Of a stretch of DNA of 64,000 nt, positions 48,901 through 57,832 are shown piece after piece; within the stretch, counting starts at the first letter, position 1; each line of letters begins with the position of its first letter. The position numbers were made by a program, and so were the translations under genes. Source of the stretch: Brevibacillus choshinensis (GTDB lineage Bacteria; Bacillota; Bacilli; Brevibacillales; Brevibacillaceae); assembly GCF_016811915.1 (NCBI RefSeq), contig NZ_CP069127.1, positions 5,788,501 to 5,852,500 on the forward strand, given 5' to 3'. The notes under the pieces were generated by a model. It saw only the letters and a list, made by a program, of their open reading frames with translations, searched no databases and had not been told where the DNA came from.

Positions 48901-51900
48901 TTAGTGGGTGGTATGATTTCGTAATCCTTGGCGTTCCCAGGAATTCGCAATGATACGGAACGGGACCCGATAACCATCGAGCTGATGCCCTTGCCCTCCG
49001 CTTTTTACCGGGTAGGCAAACCCTTTTCTGGCATCAAATCGGAACTGCACAAAATAGTAAACGGCATACGAGGAGTCCTTTTGGAATCCTCGTTGCTTGT
49101 CTCCCATCAACGGAATGTCAACACCCACCTCACGAGACCCAAGCTTGGAAGCGGAATACGCAGTGCCCCTCCACAAAAGCGAGCTGTTTGTCACCAGTGG
49201 AAGCACCGATTGCAAAGGGGTTTGCCTCATTCCGGTTTCCGAAATCCATGCTTGTGCAGACACGATGACGGGATATCGGCCACTGACCGGATGTCGATGC
49301 CGATCCTGAAGTGCCACCTGAGACAAAATGCGCTCCCCGGCGTAGAAGTCATTGGCCACGCTGTTTGGATAACGGTCTCTCGCGTGGTACTCAGCCCATT
49401 CCGCTGTATGATGGATTGACCCCGCAGCATTGGGCTCGAACACCTCAAAGTACCTCTCTCCGCCTTTCACCGTAATGGTGTACCGCCCGTTCATGGTTTT
49501 CGCCTCGCTCTTTGCCTCGCATATCTCCTCGTCGTTTTCGTCTGTCGTGCAGCTGTCATAAGTCAGGGCAAAGTGGATGCTGTAATCCATGACGATGACA
49601 AATCCGTTAATCTCCGCCTTGTACTTCAGGGATTGCAGCTCTTGGCGCCACGTCGTTTGTGTCGGGACAATCGTTCCTGTGTACAGGTAGTCCCCGCCTG
49701 TCGATGCACTGCTCACTTGCCATTGCTGCGCTGTTCCCGGTCCGCTGACTTTCAAGTCTAGCCTGTTCGGGTTGTAAACCGCCATGCTTTTGGCATCAGT
49801 AATCCATCCGGGCACCGCTGTAACCGTGACATTTTGAATTCCTTCCCCGCTCACGGATTGCTCGAGCTGCGCCTTGTAGTCCGTGATTTTCGCATTGATT
49901 TCCTGCTGGGTCCTTTGAAACCCTTCGTTGATTTTCGTCTGGTCGATCACAACTCGAATCGTCGCAGGCTCGCGTTCCCATACTCCGTCCGTCTGTACGG
50001 TCAGCTTTTGCAGCTGGCGACTGTCACTATCGTATATCTCCAAGCCGATTTCCCCACCGTCAAAATTTCCTCCTCCTCCAGGTGGACTCGGGATTTCCGA
50101 CCCTCCAGTGACAGTCACAGGCCAGAGCGCACGATTGTCGGACCAGTTCACTTCATTGTCCGGCTTGTTTTTGGAAGGATTGATGTTTGCAATGAAGTTT
50201 TCCGCTTTCTGTGGATATTTTGTGGGTACCGTAATCGTCCTGACTTCCCCCGGCTTGAACTTATCCACATCCAGCAGTGTTTCTTGTGGAGAGCTCTCCC
50301 ATCGGACCGCCAGTTTGGTGTCGTGCTCCAGCAGTCCTGCATTTTTTATCTTGAAAGTAATCGTGCTTGCTGTCCCTGATGCTTGCGGCTGTTTGGGCGT
50401 GATGGCAAAACTGCTTTTCACGATCAACAGATTCTCACCAGCTGGTGCACTCTCTCCGACCTGGATAAAGAAGTAACCATCGCACAGATTCGACGAAGAG
50501 TCCTCGTCATAGAAATTCAGCAGGTAGAGCCCTTCCAGCACCTTGCCTGTACTCTCGTCCTTGGGGAGACGCAGCCAATGATCTTCACTCGGATTTGTTC
50601 CATTCGGCAAAGAATGATCTCCCCGATTGAACCTCCATGTCCCCGTATCCGGATCAAACCATTGAACGACGAATTTCGTATCCTCGCTCGTGAACAGCTT
50701 GAGATTGTAGCCGGCATGGTCAAAATCGGCCGAATCCAGCTCGACGATTTCCCCGCGTTCCACGTTGCGCGTCCATTTCTTGTCTCCGGACGTGCTTTCC
50801 ATGCTGATCACCAGGTCATAGCATCGCTTATACGAAAGAACCGTAAAGGCAAATTCCCTGACGCACCCCGTTTCTGAAAGGAACACAAGCTTCATTTTCT
50901 CTCCCACCTCGATGTCATCCGGAAGCACGATATCCAGCTTTTCATCGGCGGCCAGCTTCTGACTGAGCGCTACCTTTTTCCCGGCATACTCCAAAAACCA
51001 CGTACCCGCAGCGCTTGCAGAGACTTTCATATGCGTGTCGTATCCTTCAGACGTTTGGGTAAAGAGCTCCTTGTAGATCGGGTCCGATTCCAAATCGGTG
51101 AAAGCTACCCCTCCAGGGGGATATTCGGAAGGCGGTTCCCCGTACTTTTTAAACTTGATTTTGGCCTGCTCGGTAATCGTACAGCTCGAATCTCTCACTT
51201 TGATCACAAGCTCCCAGTCGCATTCTGGTCTCCCCAGCCATAGGGCACTTTCGAAATTCAGCTTTACCCGATAGGTCTTCCCCCTCTCCAAAAGAACGTC
51301 ATGCCGGTCATTCCCTGTGCCAAAGGGCAGGCTGAGCTTTGCAGAGTTCCGCGTCCCCCACCTTTGCCGCCCTCCCACTTCATCGTAGGAGCCCGGCAAA
51401 GTCTCCACAGTGCCATCCGGTCTAGTCACATCCCACTTGATTTCTGCCGGACCCTGTTCTCCATTGGCATTCGTGTACTTGGCCTGTAGGCGAACCTCCT
51501 CGCCAGGGGCCACTTCGATCGTCGAGCCTTTGCCCATGCTGCTGCCATTTACGGAAATGATCGGGCAACGATCAGTCCCGTCCTCCCCGTCTGCCACCTC
51601 AAAGGTCTTTTGCCAGCAATCCGTTCCATCATCGCTTTCATAGGCAATCGTAAAGGTACCTGCCGCAGGAGCGTCCGTGATTCCCACTTTCCGGTTGTTT
51701 CCTGAGCCGCTCTGCATCACTGCACCGCTGTGAGTAAACGTCCCTGCTTTTTTGGCAGTAGCGATGATTCTGGTACCCTCTTTCACGGTGATCCTCTCAC
51801 CGCCGCTTGACACACCCGCAAGCTCCTTGTCGCTGTTTTCCTGCTCCAATCGCAAGTCCATGGTGATTCGTGTGCAAGCTCCCGGCGGCTCGGGGTCAGG

Positions 51901-52881
51901 ATCAGGATCCGTCGGTACCTCGCCTACGGTGAACTGATAGGTATACGGAATCGACACACTCATGCTTGGCGAGCCTTGTCTCGCCCGATGATGCCTGTCC
52001 GTGATCGTGAGGGAAACCTCGTACAGACCTGCTTCAGTGGGCTTGTACTGATAGGATTGGCTCCAGGGAAAAGGCTTGGGGCTGCTCGACTCGTTCACCA
52101 GTGGCAGGTAACCGCTCTGGTCGGGAACCTCCCTGTTTGTTTCAAATTGGTAGTAGCCCTTCCCAGTTGTCTTGTTGATGACGGACAAATTCCAAATAAG
52201 AATGCCACGGTCATAGTAAGAATAGTCCGTGGCATTCGCCGTAATGGTCACTTGTTCGTTGACCGCGTATTTGGTTTTGTTGGTCGATACTTGCCCGGTG
52301 GGTAGTGAGGTGGTACGGAAGTGGCCTACCGAAATATATCCATTTCCGTTTGGCTCGAGGTTGTCCCCAATGGTGTAGCCGGCACCACCGGAGGCTGTAG
52401 CGAGTTCTGCGAGGTTGTAGGCTTGGTAGGGTTGCATAGAGGGATTTGTTATGTTTGAAATTGTTCTACTATAAACATTTGCATTTCCTCCAAGGATATA
52501 ATTAGAGTTTCCATTAAACCTTTGTATCCAATACAAAGCCTCATCAAAATCTTTACGAGCATCCTGAGCTGAAGGAGAGTAGACATAGTACCAGCCACGG
52601 TCAGCTTTTTCATGTAGATCTGCAAATCCAATTGTATGACGTGCGTCTTGATTACCATTAATCTCAATTATTGAATCCGTTGCTCCTAAGTTTGCAGTAA
52701 TTCCTTGAATAAGAATTTCATCAAAACCATTGGGTGGGCCAATTTTTTTATCTAGATTTATTATCCCCAGTTCAATCCCTCTATTTACTGGCATAACAGC
52801 TAAAACATTTAATGGCGCTATTATAAATAGCAAAGAATAAAATAAACTAAACACAAAAAGCAGATACTTCCTGTGCCTCAA
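48901..52881 (-). CDS. Large secreted multidomain (Ig/CARDB-like) surface protein
   Basis: The 1326-residue protein has a signal peptide (MRHRKYLLFVFSLFYSLLFIIAPLNVLA). Many beta-sandwich segments follow, separated by a repetitive acidic-proline linker (DPDPDPEPPGAC) and a glycine-proline linker (SPPGGGGNFDGGE). One segment (about 835-935, LLIVKSSFAITPKQP...VNWSDNRALWPVTV) has the CARDB pattern. Paired cysteines occur at domain starts. No enzyme motif or sortase signal is visible. The start is TTG with GAGGGG upstream, 16 bp after the S-layer-homology gene. The first 150 codons are AT-rich and differ in codon use from the rest. Its role is probably extracellular binding or structure. Confidence 0.8.
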   Translation of the reverse strand: MRHRKYLLFVFSLFYSLLFIIAPLNVLAVMPVNRGIELGIINLDKKIGPPNGFDEILIQGITANLGATDSIIEINGNQDARHTIGFADLHEKADRGWYYVYSPSAQDARKDFDEALYWIQRFNGNSNYILGGNANVYSRTISNITNPSMQPYQAYNLAELATASGGAGYTIGDNLEPNGNGYISVGHFRTTSLPTGQVSTNKTKYAVNEQVTITANATDYSYYDRGILIWNLSVINKTTGKGYYQFETNREVPDQSGYLPLVNESSSPKPFPWSQSYQYKPTEAGLYEVSLTITDRHHRARQGSPSMSVSIPYTYQFTVGEVPTDPDPDPEPPGACTRITMDLRLEQENSDKELAGVSSGGERITVKEGTRIIATAKKAGTFTHSGAVMQSGSGNNRKVGITDAPAAGTFTIAYESDDGTDCWQKTFEVADGEDGTDRCPIISVNGSSMGKGSTIEVAPGEEVRLQAKYTNANGEQGPAEIKWDVTRPDGTVETLPGSYDEVGGRQRWGTRNSAKLSLPFGTGNDRHDVLLERGKTYRVKLNFESALWLGRPECDWELVIKVRDSSCTITEQAKIKFKKYGEPPSEYPPGGVAFTDLESDPIYKELFTQTSEGYDTHMKVSASAAGTWFLEYAGKKVALSQKLAADEKLDIVLPDDIEVGEKMKLVFLSETGCVREFAFTVLSYKRCYDLVISMESTSGDKKWTRNVERGEIVELDSADFDHAGYNLKLFTSEDTKFVVQWFDPDTGTWRFNRGDHSLPNGTNPSEDHWLRLPKDESTGKVLEGLYLLNFYDEDSSSNLCDGYFFIQVGESAPAGENLLIVKSSFAITPKQPQASGTASTITFKIKNAGLLEHDTKLAVRWESSPQETLLDVDKFKPGEVRTITVPTKYPQKAENFIANINPSKNKPDNEVNWSDNRALWPVTVTGGSEIPSPPGGGGNFDGGEIGLEIYDSDSRQLQKLTVQTDGVWEREPATIRVVIDQTKINEGFQRTQQEINAKITDYKAQLEQSVSGEGIQNVTVTAVPGWITDAKSMAVYNPNRLDLKVSGPGTAQQWQVSSASTGGDYLYTGTIVPTQTTWRQELQSLKYKAEINGFVIVMDYSIHFALTYDSCTTDENDEEICEAKSEAKTMNGRYTITVKGGERYFEVFEPNAAGSIHHTAEWAEYHARDRYPNSVANDFYAGERILSQVALQDRHRHPVSGRYPVIVSAQAWISETGMRQTPLQSVLPLVTNSSLLWRGTAYSASKLGSREVGVDIPLMGDKQRGFQKDSSYAVYYFVQFRFDARKGFAYPVKSGGQGHQLDGYRVPFRIIANSWERQGLRNHTTH

Positions 52882-53170
52882 ACTTTTACACCCCTCATTA
52901 TTTTGTTAGAGAAAATTGCTTACTTTTTATATCTCTTTTTAAAGTTTGGGTTTGATAATGAAATATTCCTGCGTCAGATGAATCAAAGTTACTTCTAATT
53001 GAGAGAACCATTGTTGCATTTACCTTTTGCAGATTAACTTTAAACGACTCCCCATTTAAATACCCCAATCTACCATTCTCCATAGTGACAAAACTAACCC
53101 GAATCGTAAAATTTTTATCTCCTTTTGGCACAATACCACTGATTTGACCATTGGATATATTTAAACTCCT
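52441..53170. other. AT-rich segment spanning the junction of two surface genes
   Basis: Base composition shifts visibly to AT-rich across the first 150 codons of the giant protein gene, the short gap, and the last 90 codons of the S-layer-homology gene, while both flanks are GC-richer. Both reading frames stay open. This may mark replacement by recombination with foreign DNA, or a recently acquired variable region. Confidence 0.5.
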
Positions 53171-53809
53171 CTCAAACTCCTCCGCCCACTTCTCCCCCAA
53201 CTCCAACTGCTCCTTATCCTTCCAAAGATACCCCAGCATCTTCGCCGCATCCCCCCGCGTTACCGGCAAATCTTCCCGGAATCTTGGCTGGCCGGCCGGG
53301 GCTGGGTCCATCCATCCCCATGTGATCAGCGCGCCGGTGTGCGTGTAGCCGTTCATTTTGACGCCGCGATACGGTTTCCATGCGTTGAAGACGAGCTGAG
53401 CCGCTTCTTCCTTGGTCAACAGTTTATTGGGATCGATCTTGATATTGGTCAGAATTCCAGCCTTTTGAGCTCTCTCATAGGTTCCCTTGGCCCAATGCCC
53501 GGCAGGCAGCTCTGGCACGGGCGCAGTCTCTTTGATCCCGCGGATCGCTACGAGACTCGCTACGAATTGAGATTGAACGATCTGTTTGTCCGGGTAAAAT
53601 CGTCCGTCGGGATATTTCCAGATGAAGCCCTTCTGCAAGCCTAGGAGAATTGCATCCTTGGCGGGATGAGTGGCATAATCGGTCATGGTTTGCAAAGGCT
53701 GGGCTGCCGCAGCCGGATAGACCGACCAGGTACCTCCCCATAACGATTGTCCAATTGTGATTCCCACCATCATGAAGCTTGTCCCCAAACCTTTCCAAAG
53801 CATCTTCAT
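52898..53809 (-). CDS. S-layer homology domain protein
   Basis: The 303-residue secreted protein has a signal peptide that may be cut after PAAAA. About three S-layer homology repeats follow (KDAILLGLQKGFIWKYPDGRFYPDKQIVQSQFVASL; GHWAKGTYERAQKAGIL...LTKEEAAQLVFNAW; a third ending TRGDAAKMLGYLW). Such repeats bind pyruvylated secondary cell-wall polymers. The C-terminal 85 residues are of a different character (AT-rich). The ATG at 53809 has GAGGGGG upstream. It sits in a run thioredoxin-SLH-giant surface protein-lipase, suggesting an envelope module. Confidence 0.85.
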   Translation of the reverse strand: MKMLWKGLGTSFMMVGITIGQSLWGGTWSVYPAAAAQPLQTMTDYATHPAKDAILLGLQKGFIWKYPDGRFYPDKQIVQSQFVASLVAIRGIKETAPVPELPAGHWAKGTYERAQKAGILTNIKIDPNKLLTKEEAAQLVFNAWKPYRGVKMNGYTHTGALITWGWMDPAPAGQPRFREDLPVTRGDAAKMLGYLWKDKEQLELGEKWAEEFERSLNISNGQISGIVPKGDKNFTIRVSFVTMENGRLGYLNGESFKVNLQKVNATMVLSIRSNFDSSDAGIFHYQTQTLKRDIKSKQFSLTK

Positions 53810-53841
53810 CACCGATCCCCCTCATGTACTCCCTCCATATT

Positions 53842-54240
53842 TTACCTATTTGTTCCATTTCCAGAAAGAGGATAATCAAGATTTTTTTGAAAAAAGCTTC
53901 GAAGTACAGCCTCAGGCACGTCTCCTTCCAGCTTGTCCATCACGGTTCCATCCCTCACTACGAAAATAGTCGGTGTCGCTTCCGCTCCCAATCGCAGTGC
54001 CTCCTTCAAATCCCGTTCCTCTCTGATATCCAGACGCTCCACACTGGTCTGTGGATATTCCTGCAGAACAGTCTCCAAGGTCGGCCGAAACGTCTGGCAA
54101 TATCCACAGGAATCACTAAATACATACACAATCTTCGAGTCTTGAGAGCTGGCTGCCGCCCACCCCCACGCCGTTAACACCGTTATCAACAGACTACCCA
54201 CAGCTGTCATCCACAGCCATTTTGCTCGCATCCCAAACAC
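53842..54240 (-). CDS. Membrane-anchored thioredoxin-like protein
   Basis: About 132 residues: an N-terminal hydrophobic anchor (MRAKWLWMTAVGSLLITVLTAWGWAAA) and a thioredoxin fold with the redox motif CGYC in YVFSDSCGYCQTFRP, followed by cis-proline in GAEATPTIFVV. It should face the outside and form or reduce disulphides in exported proteins. The giant protein encoded downstream has paired cysteines and is a possible client. The start used is a GTG with GGGAGG ten bases upstream. An ATG at 54264 or one at 54231 is an alternative. Confidence 0.8.
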   Translation of the reverse strand: MFGMRAKWLWMTAVGSLLITVLTAWGWAAASSQDSKIVYVFSDSCGYCQTFRPTLETVLQEYPQTSVERLDIREERDLKEALRLGAEATPTIFVVRDGTVMDKLEGDVPEAVLRSFFQKNLDYPLSGNGTNR

Positions 54241-54331
54241 GCCCAACCATCCTCCCTTTTCCATGTACCACACACCACCTATCCAATTATCAAGGAGCCC
54301 TTGTCATCATTATGAACCGCTGCACTGAGAC

Positions 54332-54360
54332 AAAAAAAACAGACCCGCTTAAAGGTCTGT
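54332..54360 (-). terminator. Terminator at the end of the surface-operon leader
   Basis: On the minus strand, ACAGACC and GGTCTGT enclose TTTAAGCG, followed by seven T. It lies about 90 bp upstream of the thioredoxin gene and can end transcripts from ywgA or regulate read-through. Confidence 0.85.
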
Positions 54361-54540
54361 TGATCGAAGATAGCTCTGAGGCCACATACCGTACGATTCG
54401 TAAGGCAAAGGCTGCCGTTGGATGGTTCACCCAATTCCAAGTTGCCGATTAGAAAACTTGGCTACGCCAAGCCTTTTCACCCAAAGGGCACAAGTCTCGC
54501 TTTCTCCCTTCGTTCAAAGTCTCGCTATGAATCTGCGTAT
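54332..54540 (-). ncRNA. Unclassified structured leader upstream of the surface gene cluster
   Basis: About 200 bases on the minus strand hold several mutually exclusive hairpins. CTTGGC-GTA-GCCAAG competes with CCAAGTT...AACTTGG. GGCA-GCCTT-TGCC and TACGA/TCGTA stems follow, and the region ends in an intrinsic terminator. Direct repeats AGCGAGACTT (twice) and TTGGGTGAA (twice) occur upstream. Competing stems before a terminator are the layout of a riboswitch or attenuator. I compared it mentally with c-di-GMP, c-di-AMP, T-box, SAM, FMN, TPP and manganese motifs and found no good match. Confidence 0.45.
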
Positions 54541-54622
54541 AAAAAAAGACGCATCCCAAACTTTTGCAAGTTCAGCTCATACGTCCTGCGATCCTGTGTA
54601 CGCTTTCCTTTTCCTGTCTTCC

Positions 54623-55150
54623 CTAAATCAACGGGCCGTCGTGTTCCGCATTCATCATTTCCCGCAATTCTTCCACAAACGCTTGCCCCTTTTGGATTTC
54701 CTCCTCGGTGTAACGCTGTTTGCTCTTGAAGGTAAAGATCTTGGCCTTCATCTCTTCGTACGGCAGATCACTGAAATACAAAATCGTGGAGACCAGCTCC
54801 AGAAAGCGGGAGTTCTCTTCGTTCATGCGGCGTATCACGTGCTCGCCGCTGCCGAAGTCCACCTCATGAAAACGCAAAAAATCCCTGCCCGTCTCATTCA
54901 AGGAATAACGGTACATATGGATGGCGCCCTTGCTCTCCATTTGCTCGTCAAGAAGACCCATGTTGCACAGCTCATCCACCCGCAGTGTCAGCTCCTCCGA
55001 GTATGGACCATACATATGAAACTCATAGCGTTCATCGAAATCCATTTGCAAATGTTTTCCTATGTACACCATCTTTTGCAGCTTTTTCCGCCCACTCACT
55101 TCGCCTACGATTTCGATCAAGCGTATGATTTTGGCGTGACGATTAAGCAT
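54623..55150 (-). CDS. ywgA: YwgA family protein
   Basis: The 175-residue cytoplasmic protein (MLNRHAKIIRLIEIVGEVSGRKKLQKMVYIGKHLQMDF...) matches YwgA of Bacillus. The N-terminal region has a winged-helix-like layout (SGRKKLQKMVY...MYGPYSEELTLRVDELCNMGLLD), and the rest is helical. It overlaps the end of ywfO by 8 bp, so the pair is coupled, as found in related genomes. The function is unknown. Confidence 0.82.
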   Translation of the reverse strand: MLNRHAKIIRLIEIVGEVSGRKKLQKMVYIGKHLQMDFDERYEFHMYGPYSEELTLRVDELCNMGLLDEQMESKGAIHMYRYSLNETGRDFLRFHEVDFGSGEHVIRRMNEENSRFLELVSTILYFSDLPYEEMKAKIFTFKSKQRYTEEEIQKGQAFVEELREMMNAEHDGPLI

Positions 55151-56438
55151 CTTCCATCACTCCCAGACGTTCTCGAATCTTCCGGGATACATCACCCGGC
55201 AATGCCATGACTGTATCTAAAGGAAAGTACAATTTGTAATCAAAACGGCGTTTTCCGCTGATGGCCTGTACGAGCTCAGACTTCTGCGACAGCTCGACAA
55301 GCTCTCCCGACGGCATCAGGAGCATGATCGGGATCCGCTCCTCTTCTTCACCGGCACGGTAAAAATCATACGGAAGATCGGAGGTGGTGTCTACCTCCAA
55401 ATAATACATCGGATCAATGCCCGCCTTTTGGAACTCTTCCTTCAGTTCTGCCAGCAAGCGGAAATCTCTAGGGTTATATTCGACGTATTTGTAGAGATTC
55501 CTGTCCAAAAAACGTCCGCACAAATCTTTCAAAATCGGATCGGCTTCGCTTCTCCACAACTGCATGTAGAAAAGAATGATCGATTCGTCGAGAGCCAAAT
55601 AATCCTTCAGCTCCACCTTGTCCTGCAAAAACGGAAGCAGCAGGACAGGCTCCTGTGTAAACGGATAGCCTTGGGAAAAAAGCACTTTGGCCCGCTGGAA
55701 TATTTTCCGCAGCACCACCTCTGCACTGCGCGTTACCGGGTGGAAATACACTTGCCAGTACATTTGGTAGCGGGACATGATGTAGTCCTCGACCGCGTGC
55801 ATCCCGCTGAATTTAAAGACGATGCCATCCTCCTGCGGACGCATCACCCGCAAAATGCGCTCGATCTCGAAATTGCCGTAATTGACTCCTGTATAGTAGG
55901 CATCGCGCAGCAAATAATCCATCCGATCCGCATCCAATTGACTGGAGATCAGGCTGACGATGAGCTTGTTATCGTACGTTTTATTGATGACCTCCGCCAG
56001 CTTCTTTGGAAAGTCCTCATCAAAGCGGCGAAGTATGCGATTGATCTGCGTATCTCCCAAGAGGATGGCCCGCGTCCAATCCTCGTGATGATAACGAAAT
56101 ACCTTTTCAAAGGAATGGGAAAATGGACCGTGGCCCACATCGTGCAGCAGACCGGCGCATAGGCAGAGCAGCTTTTCCTCATAGGTAAGCTTGATTCGTT
56201 CCTCGAATTTCTCCAAAATCCTGCGCATCAGCTCGTAGACGCCGAGCGAATGGTTAAACCGGCTGTGCTCGCCACCGTGAAAGGTAAAATAACTGGTGCC
56301 CAGTTGCTTGATTCGGCGCAGCCGCTGAAATTCTGCAGAATTGATCAAATCCCAGATGAACTTGTCACGCACATGGACATATCGGTGCACCGGGTCTTTG
56401 AATACCTTTTCCTCATGGAGAAGCTGGGGCTGTTGCAT
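55143..56438 (-). CDS. ywfO: HD-domain phosphohydrolase YwfO
   Basis: The 431-residue protein belongs to the HD superfamily of metal-dependent phosphohydrolases. Visible residues are the first His in HGGEHSRFNHSLGVYEL, the HD pair in CAGLLHDVGHGPFSHSFE, and a later Asp in SQLDADRMDYLLRDA. It resembles dGTPase/YwfO proteins that hydrolyse nucleotides; the natural substrate is uncertain. The ATG at 56438 has AAGGGAG eight bases upstream; a GTG three codons earlier is closer to that site. It is upstream of ywgA and downstream of an RND operon across an IS element. Confidence 0.9.
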   Translation of the reverse strand: MQQPQLLHEEKVFKDPVHRYVHVRDKFIWDLINSAEFQRLRRIKQLGTSYFTFHGGEHSRFNHSLGVYELMRRILEKFEERIKLTYEEKLLCLCAGLLHDVGHGPFSHSFEKVFRYHHEDWTRAILLGDTQINRILRRFDEDFPKKLAEVINKTYDNKLIVSLISSQLDADRMDYLLRDAYYTGVNYGNFEIERILRVMRPQEDGIVFKFSGMHAVEDYIMSRYQMYWQVYFHPVTRSAEVVLRKIFQRAKVLFSQGYPFTQEPVLLLPFLQDKVELKDYLALDESIILFYMQLWRSEADPILKDLCGRFLDRNLYKYVEYNPRDFRLLAELKEEFQKAGIDPMYYLEVDTTSDLPYDFYRAGEEEERIPIMLLMPSGELVELSQKSELVQAISGKRRFDYKLYFPLDTVMALPGDVSRKIRERLGVMEDA

Positions 56439-56688
56439 CCTGGACACTCCCTTCCTCTTTACGCATTCTCTCTATTTTTCGCTCTCCTAGTTGCCCCTAT
56501 CATATCACAGCCTTTTCCCGCGGGAAAACGCAGACGCGGATTCCAGGCTCGTACTCCGGACAAAAAGAAAAAAAGAAGCCCCAAGGCAAGGACGGGACTG
56601 ACCCCGTAATGTGAGACAAATCAAAACACCTTCAAGAGAAAACAACCATGTCGTAAGATATGGGGACAACCTTGGAGGTGTTTTTGCG

Positions 56689-57006
56689 TTGGCAACAAGA
56701 GTTAGTTATCCCGTAGAAATTAAAATGAAAGCAATTGAAATGCGTCTTGCAGGCGTCACCAAAAAGCAGATCATGCAAGAACTAAATATAAAAAATAAGA
56801 CCCAAATTCAACAGTGGATGCGCTGGTATCGTAGTGGAGACGTTCATCGTCTTCAGCAACCTGTAGGAAAGCAATACAGTTTTGGAAGAGGGCCGATGTA
56901 CGATTCTGAACTGGAACAGGTCAAAGCAGAGAATCGTTTTCTAAAACAACAACTGGACGTTCTAAAAAAGTTAGAGGAGTGGGAAAGGAGGTGTCACCAG
57001 AAGTAA
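56689..57006 (+). CDS. IS3-family transposase OrfA
   Basis: OrfA of 105 residues binds the ends. It has a helix-turn-helix (YPVEIKMKAIEMRLAGVTKKQIMQELNIKNKTQIQQWMRWY) and a C-terminal leucine-zipper-like helix (ELEQVKAENRFLKQQLDVLKKLEEWE). The start is TTG with GGAGGTG eight bases upstream; an extension to 56611 has no ribosome binding site. Near its end an A-AAA-AAG heptamer allows -1 frameshifting into orfB. Confidence 0.85.
   Translation: MATRVSYPVEIKMKAIEMRLAGVTKKQIMQELNIKNKTQIQQWMRWYRSGDVHRLQQPVGKQYSFGRGPMYDSELEQVKAENRFLKQQLDVLKKLEEWERRCHQK
56964..56970 (+). other. Programmed -1 frameshift heptamer of the IS3 element
   Basis: AAAAAAG is in the phase A-AAA-AAG relative to orfA codons. 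Slipping one base back enters the orfB frame to make the OrfAB transposase, as known for IS150 and IS3. Confidence 0.8.
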
Positions 57007-57832
57007 TCGTTCCTTGGATGGAGTCCATTCGTGGGCAAGTAAGTGTGGGCCAAGCTTGCGCGTGGCTTGGTATCCCTCGTTCTACCTACTACCGTTGGAA
57101 AGCTGCATACGGGAAAAGAAACGAGGATCTCGTTGTGGGAAAGATTCGGCAATTATGTATTCAACATAAGTTCCGTTATGGGTATAGAAAGATTACAGCT
57201 CTGATGCGAGCTGAGATGTCTATTAATCATAAACGAGTACAACGTATCATGCAGCGTGAACAACTACAATGCCGAGTGAAGGTGAAGAAGCGCAAGACAA
57301 CAGGTCAACCTTCTTATGTAGCAGATCATCTCCTGCTGAGACAATTTCAAGCAAGTGCCCCAATGCAGAAATTAGTGACCGACATTACTTATTTACCTTA
57401 CGGAAGTAAACTTTTATATTTATCGAGCATCATGGACTTGTACAACGGTGAGATTGTGGCATACAGTATTTCTGACAAGCAAGACACATCGTTAGTCCTC
57501 GATACGCTATATCAACTGCCAGACCAACCTGGAATGATGCTTCATAGCGATCAGGGCAGCGTGTATACGTCTCAGGCGTATCAAGCAGCAGTAAAGGGAA
57601 AAGGCATTACCATGAGCATGTCCCGTAAGGGTACGCCCGCTGATAATGCCCCATCGAGTCGTTTCATTCCACACTAAAGTCTGAAACGTTCTATCTCGAT
57701 AATTTTATCTGTACGACGACGGCCATCGTTGTACAGATTGTCCAAAACTACATTCATTACTATAACTCAATTCGCATTCAAACGAAACTAAACAACCAGT
57801 CACCGATTCAATTTCGGCAACTGGCTGCTTAA
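56979..57832 (+). pseudogene. IS3-family transposase OrfB, frameshifted
   Basis: OrfB carries the DDE integrase domain. The HTH_21 part (HKFRYGYRKITALMRAEM) and the first two aspartates (LVTDITYLPYG and LHSDQGSVYTS) are read normally. The frame breaks at a run of four C near 57645-57649, where one C seems lost. The restored frame would continue NAPIESFHSTLKSETFY and run to a TAA at 57830. The break removes the catalytic glutamate (the E of APIESFHS), so the transposase should be inactive. Confidence 0.88.

Noticed and set aside
54332..54540. c-di-GMP-I riboswitch in the surface-cluster leader
   Set aside because: A GTAGCCAAGTT stretch looks suggestive, but the conserved GACGCAAAGCC and GAAA tetraloop parts are absent.
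54422..55210. 262-codon plus-strand frame opposite ywgA and the leader
   Set aside because: Antisense to ywgA and to the structured leader; no ribosome binding site.
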